This document shows, piece after piece, positions 53,684 to 61,479 of a DNA stretch of 64,000 bases. The stretch covers positions 62,001-126,000 of the forward strand of contig NZ_CAAAHX010000007.1 of the NCBI RefSeq assembly GCF_900639865.1. The letters are read 5' to 3'. The notes beneath the pieces were generated by a model. The model saw only the letters and a program-made list of their open reading frames with translations. It did no database searches and was not told where the DNA came from. The position numbers were made by a program, and so were the translations under genes. This DNA comes from Legionella gresilensis (GTDB taxonomy: Bacteria > Pseudomonadota > Gammaproteobacteria > Legionellales > Legionellaceae). Within the stretch, counting starts at the first letter, position 1; the number at the start of each line of letters is the position of its first letter.

Positions 53684-54256
53684 ATGAAACTTACAACTAT
53701 GCAAGAAAAAATATTGAATACAGCAGAAAGCCTGATCCAAAAAATGGGTTACAACGCTTTTAGCTATAGGGACATCGCTCAAGTGGTAGGGATTAAAACT
53801 TCTAGTATTCATTATTATTATCCAGCTAAAGAAGACTTAGCCATTGCAGTAATCGATTGGCAATTGTATCGACTATCATCTTTTTTAGATGAAATGAAGT
53901 TCAATGCTTCTTTATCTTTACAAGATAAGTTATTAAATTTAGTGGATAAGGTTATGTCTTTAACATTACATGATGAAATGAAAATGTGTCTAGGAGGTAT
54001 GCTTGCATCAGATGTAATTTCATTGCCGGAAAGGGTTAAGATTAAAGTGCGTTCTTTTTTTAATGTTTTGGAAAACTGGATAAACGACGCAATTAGGGAA
54101 GGACTGTCAGGTAGAGCTGCTTTGCGTACTTTAAAACCTAATGAACTGGCTAGGTATGTATTAGTTCAATTGGAAGGAGGTTTATTAATGTCTAGATTAT
54201 ATGAGGATATTTCTTATGTCGAAACGGTAAAATTTTTTATAAAAAAAACGTTTTAA
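53684..54256 (+). CDS. TetR family repressor
   Basis: 190 residues: helix-turn-helix ILNTAESLIQKMGYNAFSYRDIAQVVGIKTSSIHYYYPAKEDLAIAVI at residues 11-58, then an all-helical ligand domain (CLGGMLASDVISLPERVKIKVRSFF) like the NemR/AcuR branch with a conserved Cys. It should repress its own gene and the ABM-domain gene 54 bp downstream through the two matching operators. The inducer is unknown; the branch often senses electrophiles or quinones. Confidence 0.9.
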   Translation: MKLTTMQEKILNTAESLIQKMGYNAFSYRDIAQVVGIKTSSIHYYYPAKEDLAIAVIDWQLYRLSSFLDEMKFNASLSLQDKLLNLVDKVMSLTLHDEMKMCLGGMLASDVISLPERVKIKVRSFFNVLENWINDAIREGLSGRAALRTLKPNELARYVLVQLEGGLLMSRLYEDISYVETVKFFIKKTF

Positions 54257-54272
54257 TTTTTTTTATTTATTT

Positions 54273-54294
54273 TATCTATCTTCTGGTAGATAGA
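54273..54294. promoter_or_regulatory. Second TetR-type operator
   Basis: ATCTATCT-TCTGGT-AGATAGAT, perfect 8-base arms, between tetR and the ABM gene. It shares CTGGTAG(A/G)TAGA with the operator in front of tetR. Position just before the ABM ribosome site suggests direct repression of that gene. Confidence 0.75.
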
Positions 54295-54309
54295 TAATTG
54301 GGAGAGACA

Positions 54310-55047
54310 GTGAAAATTAAATTACTAACTTTTTGGATGTTTATTTGGGGATTAATAACTATGACTTATGCGAGTGAAAAAATAATGATTAATGCTGAAA
54401 CTATTCATAAAGCCACATTTATAAAAATGAAGAGCCAACAAGGTTCTACCTCAAGCTTCTTGCAGTTTCTCAAAAGAGGGGCGCAACTTGTGCATGAGAC
54501 TGAACCCAATACAGCGCTTTGGTTTGCTTTACAAGAAGATAATCAGCTAGGGATTTTTGATATTTTTTTTAATGAAAAGGGAAGAGAGCAACATTTTGCA
54601 GGCCAAGTAGCCCATGCTTTAAAACAAAATGCTACCCAGTTAGTATTAGGAGGTTGGGAAAAAGGGGTGTTACAAAATATAAATAATTATGATCTTATTG
54701 CTTCTAATAATTTTAATAAGGATACAGTGTTAACTGCTAAAGAAGCTTCATACATTACTTTTCAAGCTAAACCAGGTAAAAATCGTGAGTTGGAAATTTT
54801 ATTAACAAAAGGTTCTCAACTTATTAATCAAACGGAACCAGGGACTTATTTGTGGGTTGCCCTGAAAAATAGCCAAAATACGTACGCTATCTTTGATGTC
54901 TTTCCCGATAAAGCGGCGCAAAAGGCACATTTCTCTGGCAAGGTAGCTGAAGAGCTTAGGAAAAATGCCAAAAAATTAATTGTGGGGGGCTGGGAAAAGG
55001 GCGTTATCACTAATGTTCATCAATTTCGAATTATCGCTTTAACCTAA
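54310..55047 (+). CDS. Secreted protein with two ABM (monooxygenase-like) domains
   Basis: Start GTG 54310 has GGGAGAG before it and gives a proper signal peptide (KIKLLTFWMFIWGLITMTYAS); a TTG four codons upstream has no ribosome site. 246 residues. Two dimeric-barrel ABM repeats follow: ATFIKMKSQQGSTSSFLQFL ... LVLGGWEKGVLQNINNYDLI and YITFQAKPGKNRELEILL ... LIVGGWEKGVITNVHQFRII. ABM enzymes oxidise quinones or degrade small reactive compounds, normally in the cytosol as homodimers. The tandem fusion may form an internal dimer, and export is unusual. Controlled by TetR. Confidence 0.85.
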   Translation: MKIKLLTFWMFIWGLITMTYASEKIMINAETIHKATFIKMKSQQGSTSSFLQFLKRGAQLVHETEPNTALWFALQEDNQLGIFDIFFNEKGREQHFAGQVAHALKQNATQLVLGGWEKGVLQNINNYDLIASNNFNKDTVLTAKEASYITFQAKPGKNRELEILLTKGSQLINQTEPGTYLWVALKNSQNTYAIFDVFPDKAAQKAHFSGKVAEELRKNAKKLIVGGWEKGVITNVHQFRIIALT

Positions 55048-55051
55048 TTTT

Positions 55052-55067
55052 GCGCACTTAGGTGCGC
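55052..55067 (+). terminator. Terminator of the ABM gene
   Basis: GCGCAC-TTAG-GTGCGC, a compact 6-bp GC stem with a 4-base loop, followed by TTCTCTTATAT, five bases after the stop codon. Confidence 0.65.
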
Positions 55068-55235
55068 TTCTCTTATATAAGATAAATAGAGGAACTTTTA
55101 CTATGCATTATAACCGTATCTTGTGTTTGTTTTTTGTAGAATCATTTCATAAACTAGCCTCTTACCTATCAATCAGTTATTCTCGAATTATCAGGATGCA
55201 CCTAAGTTACTCAGAAGGAATTAAAGGAGAGAAAT

Positions 55236-56402
55236 ATGGGAGGAGAGTTAGAGCGTTATCAACAAGACTTAGATATAGCATCTAAGCCTATTGCAGCACG
55301 CCTTGCTGATTATCAAAAAGTTATTCCAGAAATAAGAAAGTTATTAAATGATTATTTTTTTAATGCCAAACGCATTCAGAAATTGAGTGAACCTGCTAAA
55401 GAAGCAGAACTGGTTTTTAATTTTGATCAAATTAAAGATGCTATGGAATTCTGTTTGGTGGATGAGTCTTTTATAAAGAATTTAGCTTTAGCTAACGGTT
55501 CAAGTTGGGCAACAGCTCTTGATGTTCATATTGCTAATAGTAACTTACCCATAGAAATCCAACCAGAAAAGGGGCTTTACATTTTTAAATCTGAAAAGCC
55601 TTATACACCTATGGCACAAGCCTTTATGCAGCAGTTTACTTATGCTTTAGGCATTTATCGATTAAGTTTGAATCTTTATGAAGTCTATGCTCCTATCTTA
55701 AATCATGCAGAACTACAGCAAATACAAACTTTCAAAAAATATATTGATTCAGCACAAAGCGCAAAAGAATTGCTGCAACGAGAAGATATCGACTTACTAG
55801 CCTTGTATCGGCAGACTAAGTCTTTTAAAAAAGAAATTCTTGGCCAACTTAAGAGTGAAAAAATAGATCAAGGCATTAATATAATTAAAGCTGATTTAGA
55901 TAAGCTCACTGCGCAGTTAACTCAATTATTAGAATTCGGTGCAGGTTATTTAGAAAACTGTTATAAGGTGTTTCCTAATGATCCTATCCTATGGATGTTT
56001 CATGATCGAAGCTGGCATGGCTTAATAAAAAATACTTCAGCCCTTTTATATGCTAATTACTATACTTACTCTACCTTAAGTACCACCTTAGAGATTAAAA
56101 AAGAATTCATTGGGTTAATTAAAAATGAACTTGAGCAATTTAACCTTATTGCATATGAGAAATTAGGTTTATTAAAAATTGAATTACTAAGTAAAGCAGC
56201 AAAAATTATCTGTGAGTTTAAAGTTGATCTACAGGCTAAGCTTGTTAAGCAAGGTATTGAGATCGTAGAAGCACCAGTAGTCAGTATGTTTTCTAGGACA
56301 GCTAGGCCCAGTATGTATCAATTAATGGCTGAATATTATACAGCATCTTTGCCAGGGACAACCAATACGCAGAGTGAGATATTTAATAATATAAATCCTT
56401 AG
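55236..56402 (+). CDS. Hypothetical helical protein, 388 residues
   Basis: ATG 55236 follows AAAGGAGAGAAAT, a strong ribosome site. The protein is helical throughout and hydrophilic (ERYQQDLDIASKPIAARLADYQKVIPEI; GLLKIELLSKAAKIICEFKVDL), without leader, membrane span or known motif. The C-terminus (PSMYQLMAEYYTASLPGTTNTQSEIFNNINP) is polar. I do not recognise it. Solitary helical proteins of this kind with polar ends are common among Legionella effectors, but there is no direct evidence here. It ends at a good terminator. Confidence 0.6.
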   Translation: MGGELERYQQDLDIASKPIAARLADYQKVIPEIRKLLNDYFFNAKRIQKLSEPAKEAELVFNFDQIKDAMEFCLVDESFIKNLALANGSSWATALDVHIANSNLPIEIQPEKGLYIFKSEKPYTPMAQAFMQQFTYALGIYRLSLNLYEVYAPILNHAELQQIQTFKKYIDSAQSAKELLQREDIDLLALYRQTKSFKKEILGQLKSEKIDQGINIIKADLDKLTAQLTQLLEFGAGYLENCYKVFPNDPILWMFHDRSWHGLIKNTSALLYANYYTYSTLSTTLEIKKEFIGLIKNELEQFNLIAYEKLGLLKIELLSKAAKIICEFKVDLQAKLVKQGIEIVEAPVVSMFSRTARPSMYQLMAEYYTASLPGTTNTQSEIFNNINP

Positions 56403-56420
56403 GATAATCTCTTTATTACA

Positions 56421-56458
56421 GAGCTAACTTGCAACCTTATTTACCAAGAGGTTAGCTC
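56421..56458 (+). terminator. Terminator after the 55236 gene
   Basis: GAGCTAAC (56421-56428) and GTTAGCTC (56451-56458) pair perfectly, with inner ACCTT/AAGAGGT pairing, followed by ATTTTCTTCATTTT. Confidence 0.75.
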
Positions 56459-56559
56459 ATTTTCTTCATTTTATGATAGTGAAGCATTTTCTGGTATAAT
56501 GCTTGCTCTATTGTTATCTAGCTATTTGTTATCATTATTAATTTAGAAGTCAAATACCT

Positions 56560-57591
56560 ATGAAAAATACAAATTTAATGATCTGCGATGCAACAATTCA
56601 TCCAGGTGAAACGGCTAATTTAGCATTGCCACTGCCAGAATATTATTCATGTACTAATTTTTATATGCCTATTAAGGTGATTCATGGTAAACAAGCTGGC
56701 CCATGCTTATTAATTTTTGCTGGTGTTAATGGTGATGAGCTCAATGGCATTGAAATAATTAATCGCTTACTTAAGGCTGACCAATTAAGAAATATACGAG
56801 GTACCTTAATTGCTGTTCCTGTATTAAATGTTTTTGGCCTGATTAATAATTCTAATCCTTTCCCATATGAAACGAATTTAGAGCAGTGTTTCCCAGGAGA
56901 TAGGGAAGGTTCTTACGGCGAGCGTATAGCTGAAGTATTTACACGTGAGATTTTAGCAAAGGCTTCTTATTGTCTTGAAATTATAACAGGTCAAATTAAT
57001 GACGATTTATTACCACAAATTTATTGTGACTTAGATCAACCCGAAAGTAAGCGGCTTGCAAGGCAATTCTTAGCCCCGGTTATCAACCATGTTAAGAAAG
57101 ATCACTCTTTACGCAAAACTGCTGATGATTTAAATATACCACTGTTAGTCTATAAAGCAGGTGAGGCTAGACGCTTTGATGAGGCTGCTATTAACTTAGG
57201 TATTAAAGGTATCCTCAATATGATGAAATCATTGGATATGATTGATGCAGAAGAGCGAAGTGAATCTAATGAATTAAAACCAGTATTTTCACAAGAACAA
57301 GACTGGATTCGGGCACATCGAAGCGGCATGGTAGTTGTTGAAGTTGAATTAGGACAATTTATTAAAAAAAGACAAACAATTGGTCGCATCATTGATCCTT
57401 TTTGTGCGGATGCAGCAGAACCCATTAAAGCTAATCAAGATGGAGTCATTGTTGGTATCAACCGTAATCCTCTAATTCATGAAGGCCAAAGTATTTTCAA
57501 AATAGCTTCCTTTATTGACAATAACCAAGCTGAAATAACATTAGAAGCTTGGTCTGAGCAGCAAGAGGCAATAAACAGTGAGATTAATTAA
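56560..57591 (+). CDS. Aspartoacylase/succinylglutamate-desuccinylase-like, zinc site lost
   Basis: 343 residues with the AstE/AspA fold order: VIHGKQAGPCLLIFAGVNGDELNGIEI, then GTLIAVPVLNVFG, NLEQCFPGDREGSYGERIAEVF, and LEIITGQINDDLLPQI. In active members the first motif is GxHGDE, the second DLNR and the third DLHTG. Here the two His ligands are N57 and I142 and DLNR is NLEQ, so zinc and substrate contacts appear lost. The C-terminal beta domain (RAHRSGMVVVEVELGQFIKKRQTIGRI) is intact. A pseudo-enzyme or binding protein is likely. Its last 14 bp overlap the MFS gene. Confidence 0.8.
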   Translation: MKNTNLMICDATIHPGETANLALPLPEYYSCTNFYMPIKVIHGKQAGPCLLIFAGVNGDELNGIEIINRLLKADQLRNIRGTLIAVPVLNVFGLINNSNPFPYETNLEQCFPGDREGSYGERIAEVFTREILAKASYCLEIITGQINDDLLPQIYCDLDQPESKRLARQFLAPVINHVKKDHSLRKTADDLNIPLLVYKAGEARRFDEAAINLGIKGILNMMKSLDMIDAEERSESNELKPVFSQEQDWIRAHRSGMVVVEVELGQFIKKRQTIGRIIDPFCADAAEPIKANQDGVIVGINRNPLIHEGQSIFKIASFIDNNQAEITLEAWSEQQEAINSEIN

Positions 57592-58858
57592 ACCGGCACC
57601 CAAAGCTATATTGGTTTGGCTAATATGTGTTTTCTTTTATTTATATGAATTTTTGCTGCGTACCATTTTAGGTACTTTTCAGCAGCCTATTATGCATGAA
57701 TTAGAACTAAGCCAAGTTCAATTTGCTATCTTGAGTTCAACTTCTTATTTATTAGTCTATGGCCTTATGCAAATACCCGTAGGGGTCATTGTTGATCGCT
57801 TTGGTTTAAAAAGGACGCTATTTATAGCAGCTTTACTCTGCGCTGTTGCTAATTTAGGTTTTGGTTTTTCCACCAGTTATCCTATGGCTATTATTAATCG
57901 TGTGATTATGGGATTAGGATCATCGTTTGGTTTTATTTGTTTATTGGTCGCAGTTTACGATTGGATGCCAAAACCTAATATTGCCTTTTTTATTGGTTTG
58001 TCACAGTTTTTTGGCACTTTAGGCCCAATGATTGCTGGTGGACCTTTAAATACGCTTGCTAATGCTGGGATTATTAGCTGGCGAGGCTTATTTATGATAT
58101 TAGCCGCTATCGGTTTGTTTCTTTCTTTAATTATTCTGTTATTTGTAGAAAAAAATAAACAGCATCCTGGTAATTTTATAATCTTATCACGGCCGAGAGC
58201 TACCTTAGATAGTCTTTATGTGTTGATTAAACAGCCACAAATTTGGTGTATCATGTTATGCGGTACCTTTAACTACTTTAGTATCGAATATTTATCAGAA
58301 AATGAAGGAAAAAACTTTTTAATGCATAACGGTTTTTCCTCTAATTTTTCCTCTTATATGATTACTTTAGCATGGTTGGGTTTTGCCATTGGTTCACCTA
58401 TTGTTGGTTATTTTTCGGATAAAATTAAACGACGCAAGCCATTTCTTTTATTTAGTGCAGGAACATCCTTAATAGCACTTACAGGTATAATTTATTTTCC
58501 TATTCAAGAAATAATTGTTGCCTTTTACTTTTTTATTCTAGGCCTGGGCATAGGTGCAGCAAGCATTGGTATAGTCGTTATTGGTGAGCAATGTAAAACT
58601 CATTATTTGGCAGCAGGTTTAGGACTTAATAATGGCATTATAATGCTATTGGTTTCTATAAATGCACCTATTATAGGAAGTATTTTGCTTTGGGAATCTC
58701 ATCAAGTTCCTTTATTAACAGCTTATCACTATTCTTTTAGTCTTTTGGTTTTGATGCCTTTAGTTAGTTTATTCATTACTTTATTTTGTATTCGTGAAAC
58801 GTTTGCCAAGCCTGTAAAGGAGAATACAATTTTAAATGTAAAGGTAAGTCAATCCTAA
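57578..58858 (+). CDS. MFS transporter
   Basis: 426 residues with twelve helices. Start GTG 57578, within the end of the previous gene. GLMQIPVGVIVDRFGLKRTLFIAALLCAV is the loop 2-3 motif (G-x-x-x-D-R-x-G-x-x-R/K), and GSPIVGYFSDKIKRRKPFLLF its counterpart in the second half. It resembles the Pht/sugar-phosphate/hexuronate-like carriers used by Legionella for nutrient uptake, but the substrate is not readable. Coupled with the aspartoacylase-like protein, an N-acyl amino acid or related nutrient is one guess. Confidence 0.9.
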   Translation: MRLIKPAPKAILVWLICVFFYLYEFLLRTILGTFQQPIMHELELSQVQFAILSSTSYLLVYGLMQIPVGVIVDRFGLKRTLFIAALLCAVANLGFGFSTSYPMAIINRVIMGLGSSFGFICLLVAVYDWMPKPNIAFFIGLSQFFGTLGPMIAGGPLNTLANAGIISWRGLFMILAAIGLFLSLIILLFVEKNKQHPGNFIILSRPRATLDSLYVLIKQPQIWCIMLCGTFNYFSIEYLSENEGKNFLMHNGFSSNFSSYMITLAWLGFAIGSPIVGYFSDKIKRRKPFLLFSAGTSLIALTGIIYFPIQEIIVAFYFFILGLGIGAASIGIVVIGEQCKTHYLAAGLGLNNGIIMLLVSINAPIIGSILLWESHQVPLLTAYHYSFSLLVLMPLVSLFITLFCIRETFAKPVKENTILNVKVSQS

Positions 58859-58941
58859 TAGTTAATTCTTTCTAACTTTTGTTTATTGAAGGTTAGTGAA
58901 TGTGCGAGCAAAAATATTAATTAACCAAAAATTATCTTTAG

Positions 58942-59409
58942 TTATTCGCTATTCATAATAAAAGAAATGCGACCATCGGGTTCAACGAAGGAGCGATACA
59001 CATTTTTTATGGTGATCTCTCCTTGTTGAACTCGTAGAGCTTGCAAGATATCTGCAGATGTTAGCTTCGTTTTTTGCAAATTTTTTTCTATATATTGACC
59101 ATCTTTAACAACTACCTTTTCATTACCTCGAATAAAGTGCCCGACCCAATTGTATTTAAAAGAAATAAATAGTAAACCACGATGAATAATTACAATCAGG
59201 CTAGTTGAAACCAAAGATGACAACAAAGGTAAAGTGCCAACAATAGACGCACCTAGCACCGCCCCTATGACAATGGTAATAATTAAGTCTAAAGGCGAGT
59301 ACTTTCCTAATAGACGTGCAGATCCTGCTCTAAATAAGAATAAGGCATATACTGTGACTATAGTCGTACGAAAATAGAGCTCATAATTTAAAAGGTCAAT
59401 AATTTTCAT
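58942..59409 (-). CDS. DUF421 (YetF-like) membrane protein
   Basis: 155 residues: three helices (YFRTTIVTVYALFLFRAGS, LDLIITIVIGAVLGASIVG, LLSSLVSTSLIVIIHRGLLFI), then the soluble YetF domain (GNEKVVVKDGQYIEKNLQKTKLTSADILQALRVQQGEITIKNVYRSFVEPDGRISFI). The family is common around spore and stress genes but lacks a settled role. It is complete but shorter than the Bacillus members (about 220-290). Convergent with the MFS gene, 83 bp apart. Confidence 0.88.
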   Translation of the reverse strand: MKIIDLLNYELYFRTTIVTVYALFLFRAGSARLLGKYSPLDLIITIVIGAVLGASIVGTLPLLSSLVSTSLIVIIHRGLLFISFKYNWVGHFIRGNEKVVVKDGQYIEKNLQKTKLTSADILQALRVQQGEITIKNVYRSFVEPDGRISFIMNSE

Positions 59410-59518
59410 AGGCTTAAGTACAGGAGTAATCCTTTAATAAAAATAAAGAAGTCATTATAACTTGATTTGTCTAAATAAAAAACATATGGGTCTTTTAATT
59501 GACTTTTGATTAAATCAT

Positions 59519-59689
59519 TTAAATGGTTTTAGATTTGTCTTTCAAACGTCGGTTGATAATCCATTTCGTAATACCTAAAACCCTACGTTCTACACTTTGA
59601 CTATAGGCACCAGGATGAACAGCACTCGATTCCGCGAACAAGTCGCGGAATGTAGGCAGAGGGTTAGTTAGCCTAGGTAAAATCGATAA
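59519..59689 (-). pseudogene. C-terminal remnant of an unknown protein
   Basis: A minus-strand frame, open from 59689 and without a start, reads LPTFRDLFAESSAVHPGAYS, then QSVERRVLGITKWIINRRLK and ends at a TAA at 59519-59521. It passes through the 59629 palindrome, so part may be repeat-derived. The basic, amphipathic end looks like a protein tail; family not recognised. Confidence 0.35.
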
Positions 59690-59738
59690 TTAAGTCATTA
59701 TCTTTCTTAGCTTACCTCCCACGGCTTGTCCACGGGAT
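59629..59738. repeat. Two inverted REP units (ACAAG-loop palindromes)
   Basis: ATTCCGCGA-ACAAG-TCGCGGAAT (59629-59651) is a perfect 9-bp hairpin. On the other strand at 59716-59738 a homologous unit reads ATCCCGTGG-ACAAG-CCGTGGGAG, with two mismatches in its stem. The paired, inverted, GC-rich arrangement in an AT-rich gap is typical of REP/BIME elements moved by REP-associated transposases. Confidence 0.65.
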
Positions 59739-59800
59739 CCTGGATTTATAGGAAGCGGATAAGCCGTACCACATAAAGCTTAAGTTAGCGTAATTAGCTC

Positions 59801-59842
59801 GTAGCAACTGTCTTGAATTAAAATTCAAGACAGTTGCTACGC
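59801..59842. repeat. Perfect 20-bp inverted repeat upstream of mntP
   Basis: CGTAGCAACTGTCTTGAATT, two bases (AA), then its exact reverse complement. It lies 107 bp before the mntP start. There is no U-tract after it, but the hairpin RNA would be very stable. It could be a transcription or stability element in the mntP leader, or a small inverted-repeat element. Confidence 0.8.
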
Positions 59843-59949
59843 TAGTTGTAGGCAAAGGAGATTACAAATGTATTTTGAGTTTCACTAGCTCTTTAATTAG
59901 ATTTGCTTTAGATTAGCTATCTAATGACAGGAGGAAAATAAGGTACTCA

Positions 59950-60495
59950 ATGAATTTACTTGAACCTATAGTTTGGGGATTGGTGTTAAGTGCTGATTCA
60001 TTTTCCGCTGCAGTTGCGCTAGGTTTTAGGCCACATAAGTTTAGTGACTCTTTAAAGTTTGCTTGTTCATCAGGTGGAGCTGAAGTAGTCGCTGTTATTA
60101 TAGGTGCTATGGCTGGGAGAAAAATTCTTGCTCAATTTAGCTCCATAAGTCAATGGATTGCTTTTTTATTACTCTTTGCTGTTGCAGCTCATATGTTTTA
60201 TGAGGGTATAAAGGAGTTAAAAGTTGAAAGGACAGAACAGGACTTAAAGTTTCATAGTTTCATAAAAATCTTAATAGTTTCTATTGCAACTAGTATCGAT
60301 GCTCTGGCAGTTGGTGTTAGTTTAGCAATTTCCACTAAACCTTTATTACCTTATTTAATCTCTATAGGAGTTTGGGCGTTTATATCTACAATAGTTGGTA
60401 TGGCGATTGCAAAACAAGTACCGCAAAGATTATCAGCAATTTTTAATATTATTGGTGCATGCATTCTTCTTATTCTTGCTTTTCAAGTGTTTTAA
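59950..60495 (+). CDS. mntP: Manganese efflux pump MntP
   Basis: 181 residues with six helices in the two-repeat MntP pattern: GLVLSADSFSAAVALGFRP in helix 1 and IATSIDALAVGVSLAIS in helix 4 carry the conserved acidic residues (D16 and the matching Asp) that handle Mn2+. GGAEVVAVIIGAMAG is helix 2. It exports Mn2+ across the inner membrane. Ribosome site GACAGGAGGAAAAT. In other bacteria mntP is under a yybP-ykoY riboswitch or MntR; I could not recognise either in the 540-bp upstream gap, which holds REP units and a long inverted repeat. Confidence 0.93.
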   Translation: MNLLEPIVWGLVLSADSFSAAVALGFRPHKFSDSLKFACSSGGAEVVAVIIGAMAGRKILAQFSSISQWIAFLLLFAVAAHMFYEGIKELKVERTEQDLKFHSFIKILIVSIATSIDALAVGVSLAISTKPLLPYLISIGVWAFISTIVGMAIAKQVPQRLSAIFNIIGACILLILAFQVF

Positions 60496-60590
60496 CCTTT
60501 TAAAATTTTCGTTAAATATATTTGCTATATTTTATGTCAAGTTCACATTAAATAAGAAAAATGATTTTTATCGGTAACGGGATTTTGATG

Positions 60591-60741
60591 CTATCGTTCT
60601 CTCAATGCTTCTTGCTTAGCTCTAATTAAAGGCTTAATTAGGTATTGGAGAATTGTTTTTTCGCCTGTTTTAATATGAACAGTAGCTGTCATGCCTGGCA
60701 AAATATAAAGTTTACGTAATTTGCCTAAATAATTTCGAGGG
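60591..60741 (-). pseudogene. C-terminal fragment of a type I secretion HlyD protein
   Basis: The minus-strand frame reads PRNYLGKLRKLYILPGMTAT, then VHIKTGEKTILQYLIKPLIR and AKQEALRER before a stop. This is the very conserved C-terminus of HlyD-family membrane-fusion proteins of type I secretion (PGMTATVxIKTGxxTxLxYLxKPL). Everything before residue about -50 is missing and the junction runs into a plus-strand surface-protein fragment. Confidence 0.85.
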
Positions 60742-60763
60742 CGATGTCGAAGTTGGTTTTAGT

Positions 60764-61330
60764 GTGACTGCATCTGATGGCTCTTATAACTTTATTAATA
60801 TCGCGCCAGGCGACTACTGGGTCGATATTCATAATGATTCAGTTGATTTTAATATACCTAACTACATCTTAACTACCAATAATGAGCCTGCACTTGTTAC
60901 TATCGCTGCAGGGCAAGTTATTTCTAATGCTTTTAATTTTGGCTATGTCCCTACAGATGATGATGGTCCTGTTGAGCCACCACCGCCTACAGATGATGAT
61001 GGCCCTGCTGAGCCACCACCGCCTACCGATGATGGCGGAACTAGTGTGTCAAGTTCTAGTGGGACGACAGCTACTCCAACACCAGAAGATACTTCAGGAA
61101 CTGACGCAGTAGCTCCTGCTCCTGATGCTGGAACTGTAGCTGCTGCTCCAACACCAGAAGATACTTCAGGAACTGACGCAGAAACTCCGGCCCCTGCTCC
61201 TGACGCCGGTGGTGGAACTGTAGCTGCTGCTCCAGCGCCAGAAGAAGCTACAGCATATGATATCGCTGCTATAACTCCTGAGAGTTATCTTGACTCTAGT
61301 AGTTTGTTCATTGATAGTATTCAACTCTAA
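60764..61330 (+). pseudogene. C-terminal fragment of a large repeat-rich surface protein
   Basis: 188 codons open from a GTG without ribosome site; the frame has no start further up. It begins in the middle of an SdrD-B-like domain (ASDGSYNFINIAPGDYWVDI), then continues with low-complexity tandem repeats: PPPPTDDDG twice and a unit of about 25 residues (TPEDTSGTDA with PAPDAG and GTVAAAP) twice to three times, ending LDSSSLFIDSIQL. GC content is clearly higher than the surroundings. It is likely the tail of an adhesin-like protein once exported by a type I system. Ends at a terminator (61351). Confidence 0.65.
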
Positions 61331-61350
61331 AGTTGAAGTGCTGTAAACCT

Positions 61351-61388
61351 CGCTCCTGAATATTAAACTAATTAAAATTTCAGGAGCG
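61351..61388 (+). terminator. Terminator after the surface-protein fragment
   Basis: CGCTCCTGAA (61351-61360) and TTCAGGAGCG (61379-61388) pair perfectly over 10 bp, followed by TGAGTTTTG. Confidence 0.7.
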
Positions 61389-61479
61389 TGAGTTTTGTAA
61401 TTACACCATTCATATTAAATTTAAAGAAAAGCAGATTTATATGTAAATGAGGCTAGTATATAACTGCATTTTAAGTGTG

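Noticed and set aside
55103-55285. 60-codon plus-strand frame before the 55236 gene
   Set aside because: It has an ATG with AGGAAC before it, but overlaps the strong start of the 388-residue gene by 50 bp, has no family resemblance, and its end is simply the next gene's start in another frame.
59410-59949. yybP-ykoY manganese riboswitch before mntP
   Set aside because: I looked for the paired bulged loops and conserved core expected upstream of mntP and did not find them; the gap is filled by REP-like units, a coding remnant and a long inverted repeat.
60395-60577. 60-codon frame overlapping the mntP end
   Set aside because: It reads mntP codons in another frame and continues into AT-rich sequence; no start signal.
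60960-61250. CRISPR-like array from the regular repeats
   Set aside because: The repeats are contiguous coding low-complexity units (PPPPTDDDG and TPEDTSGTDA) without spacers and in one reading frame; no cas genes are present anywhere in the window.
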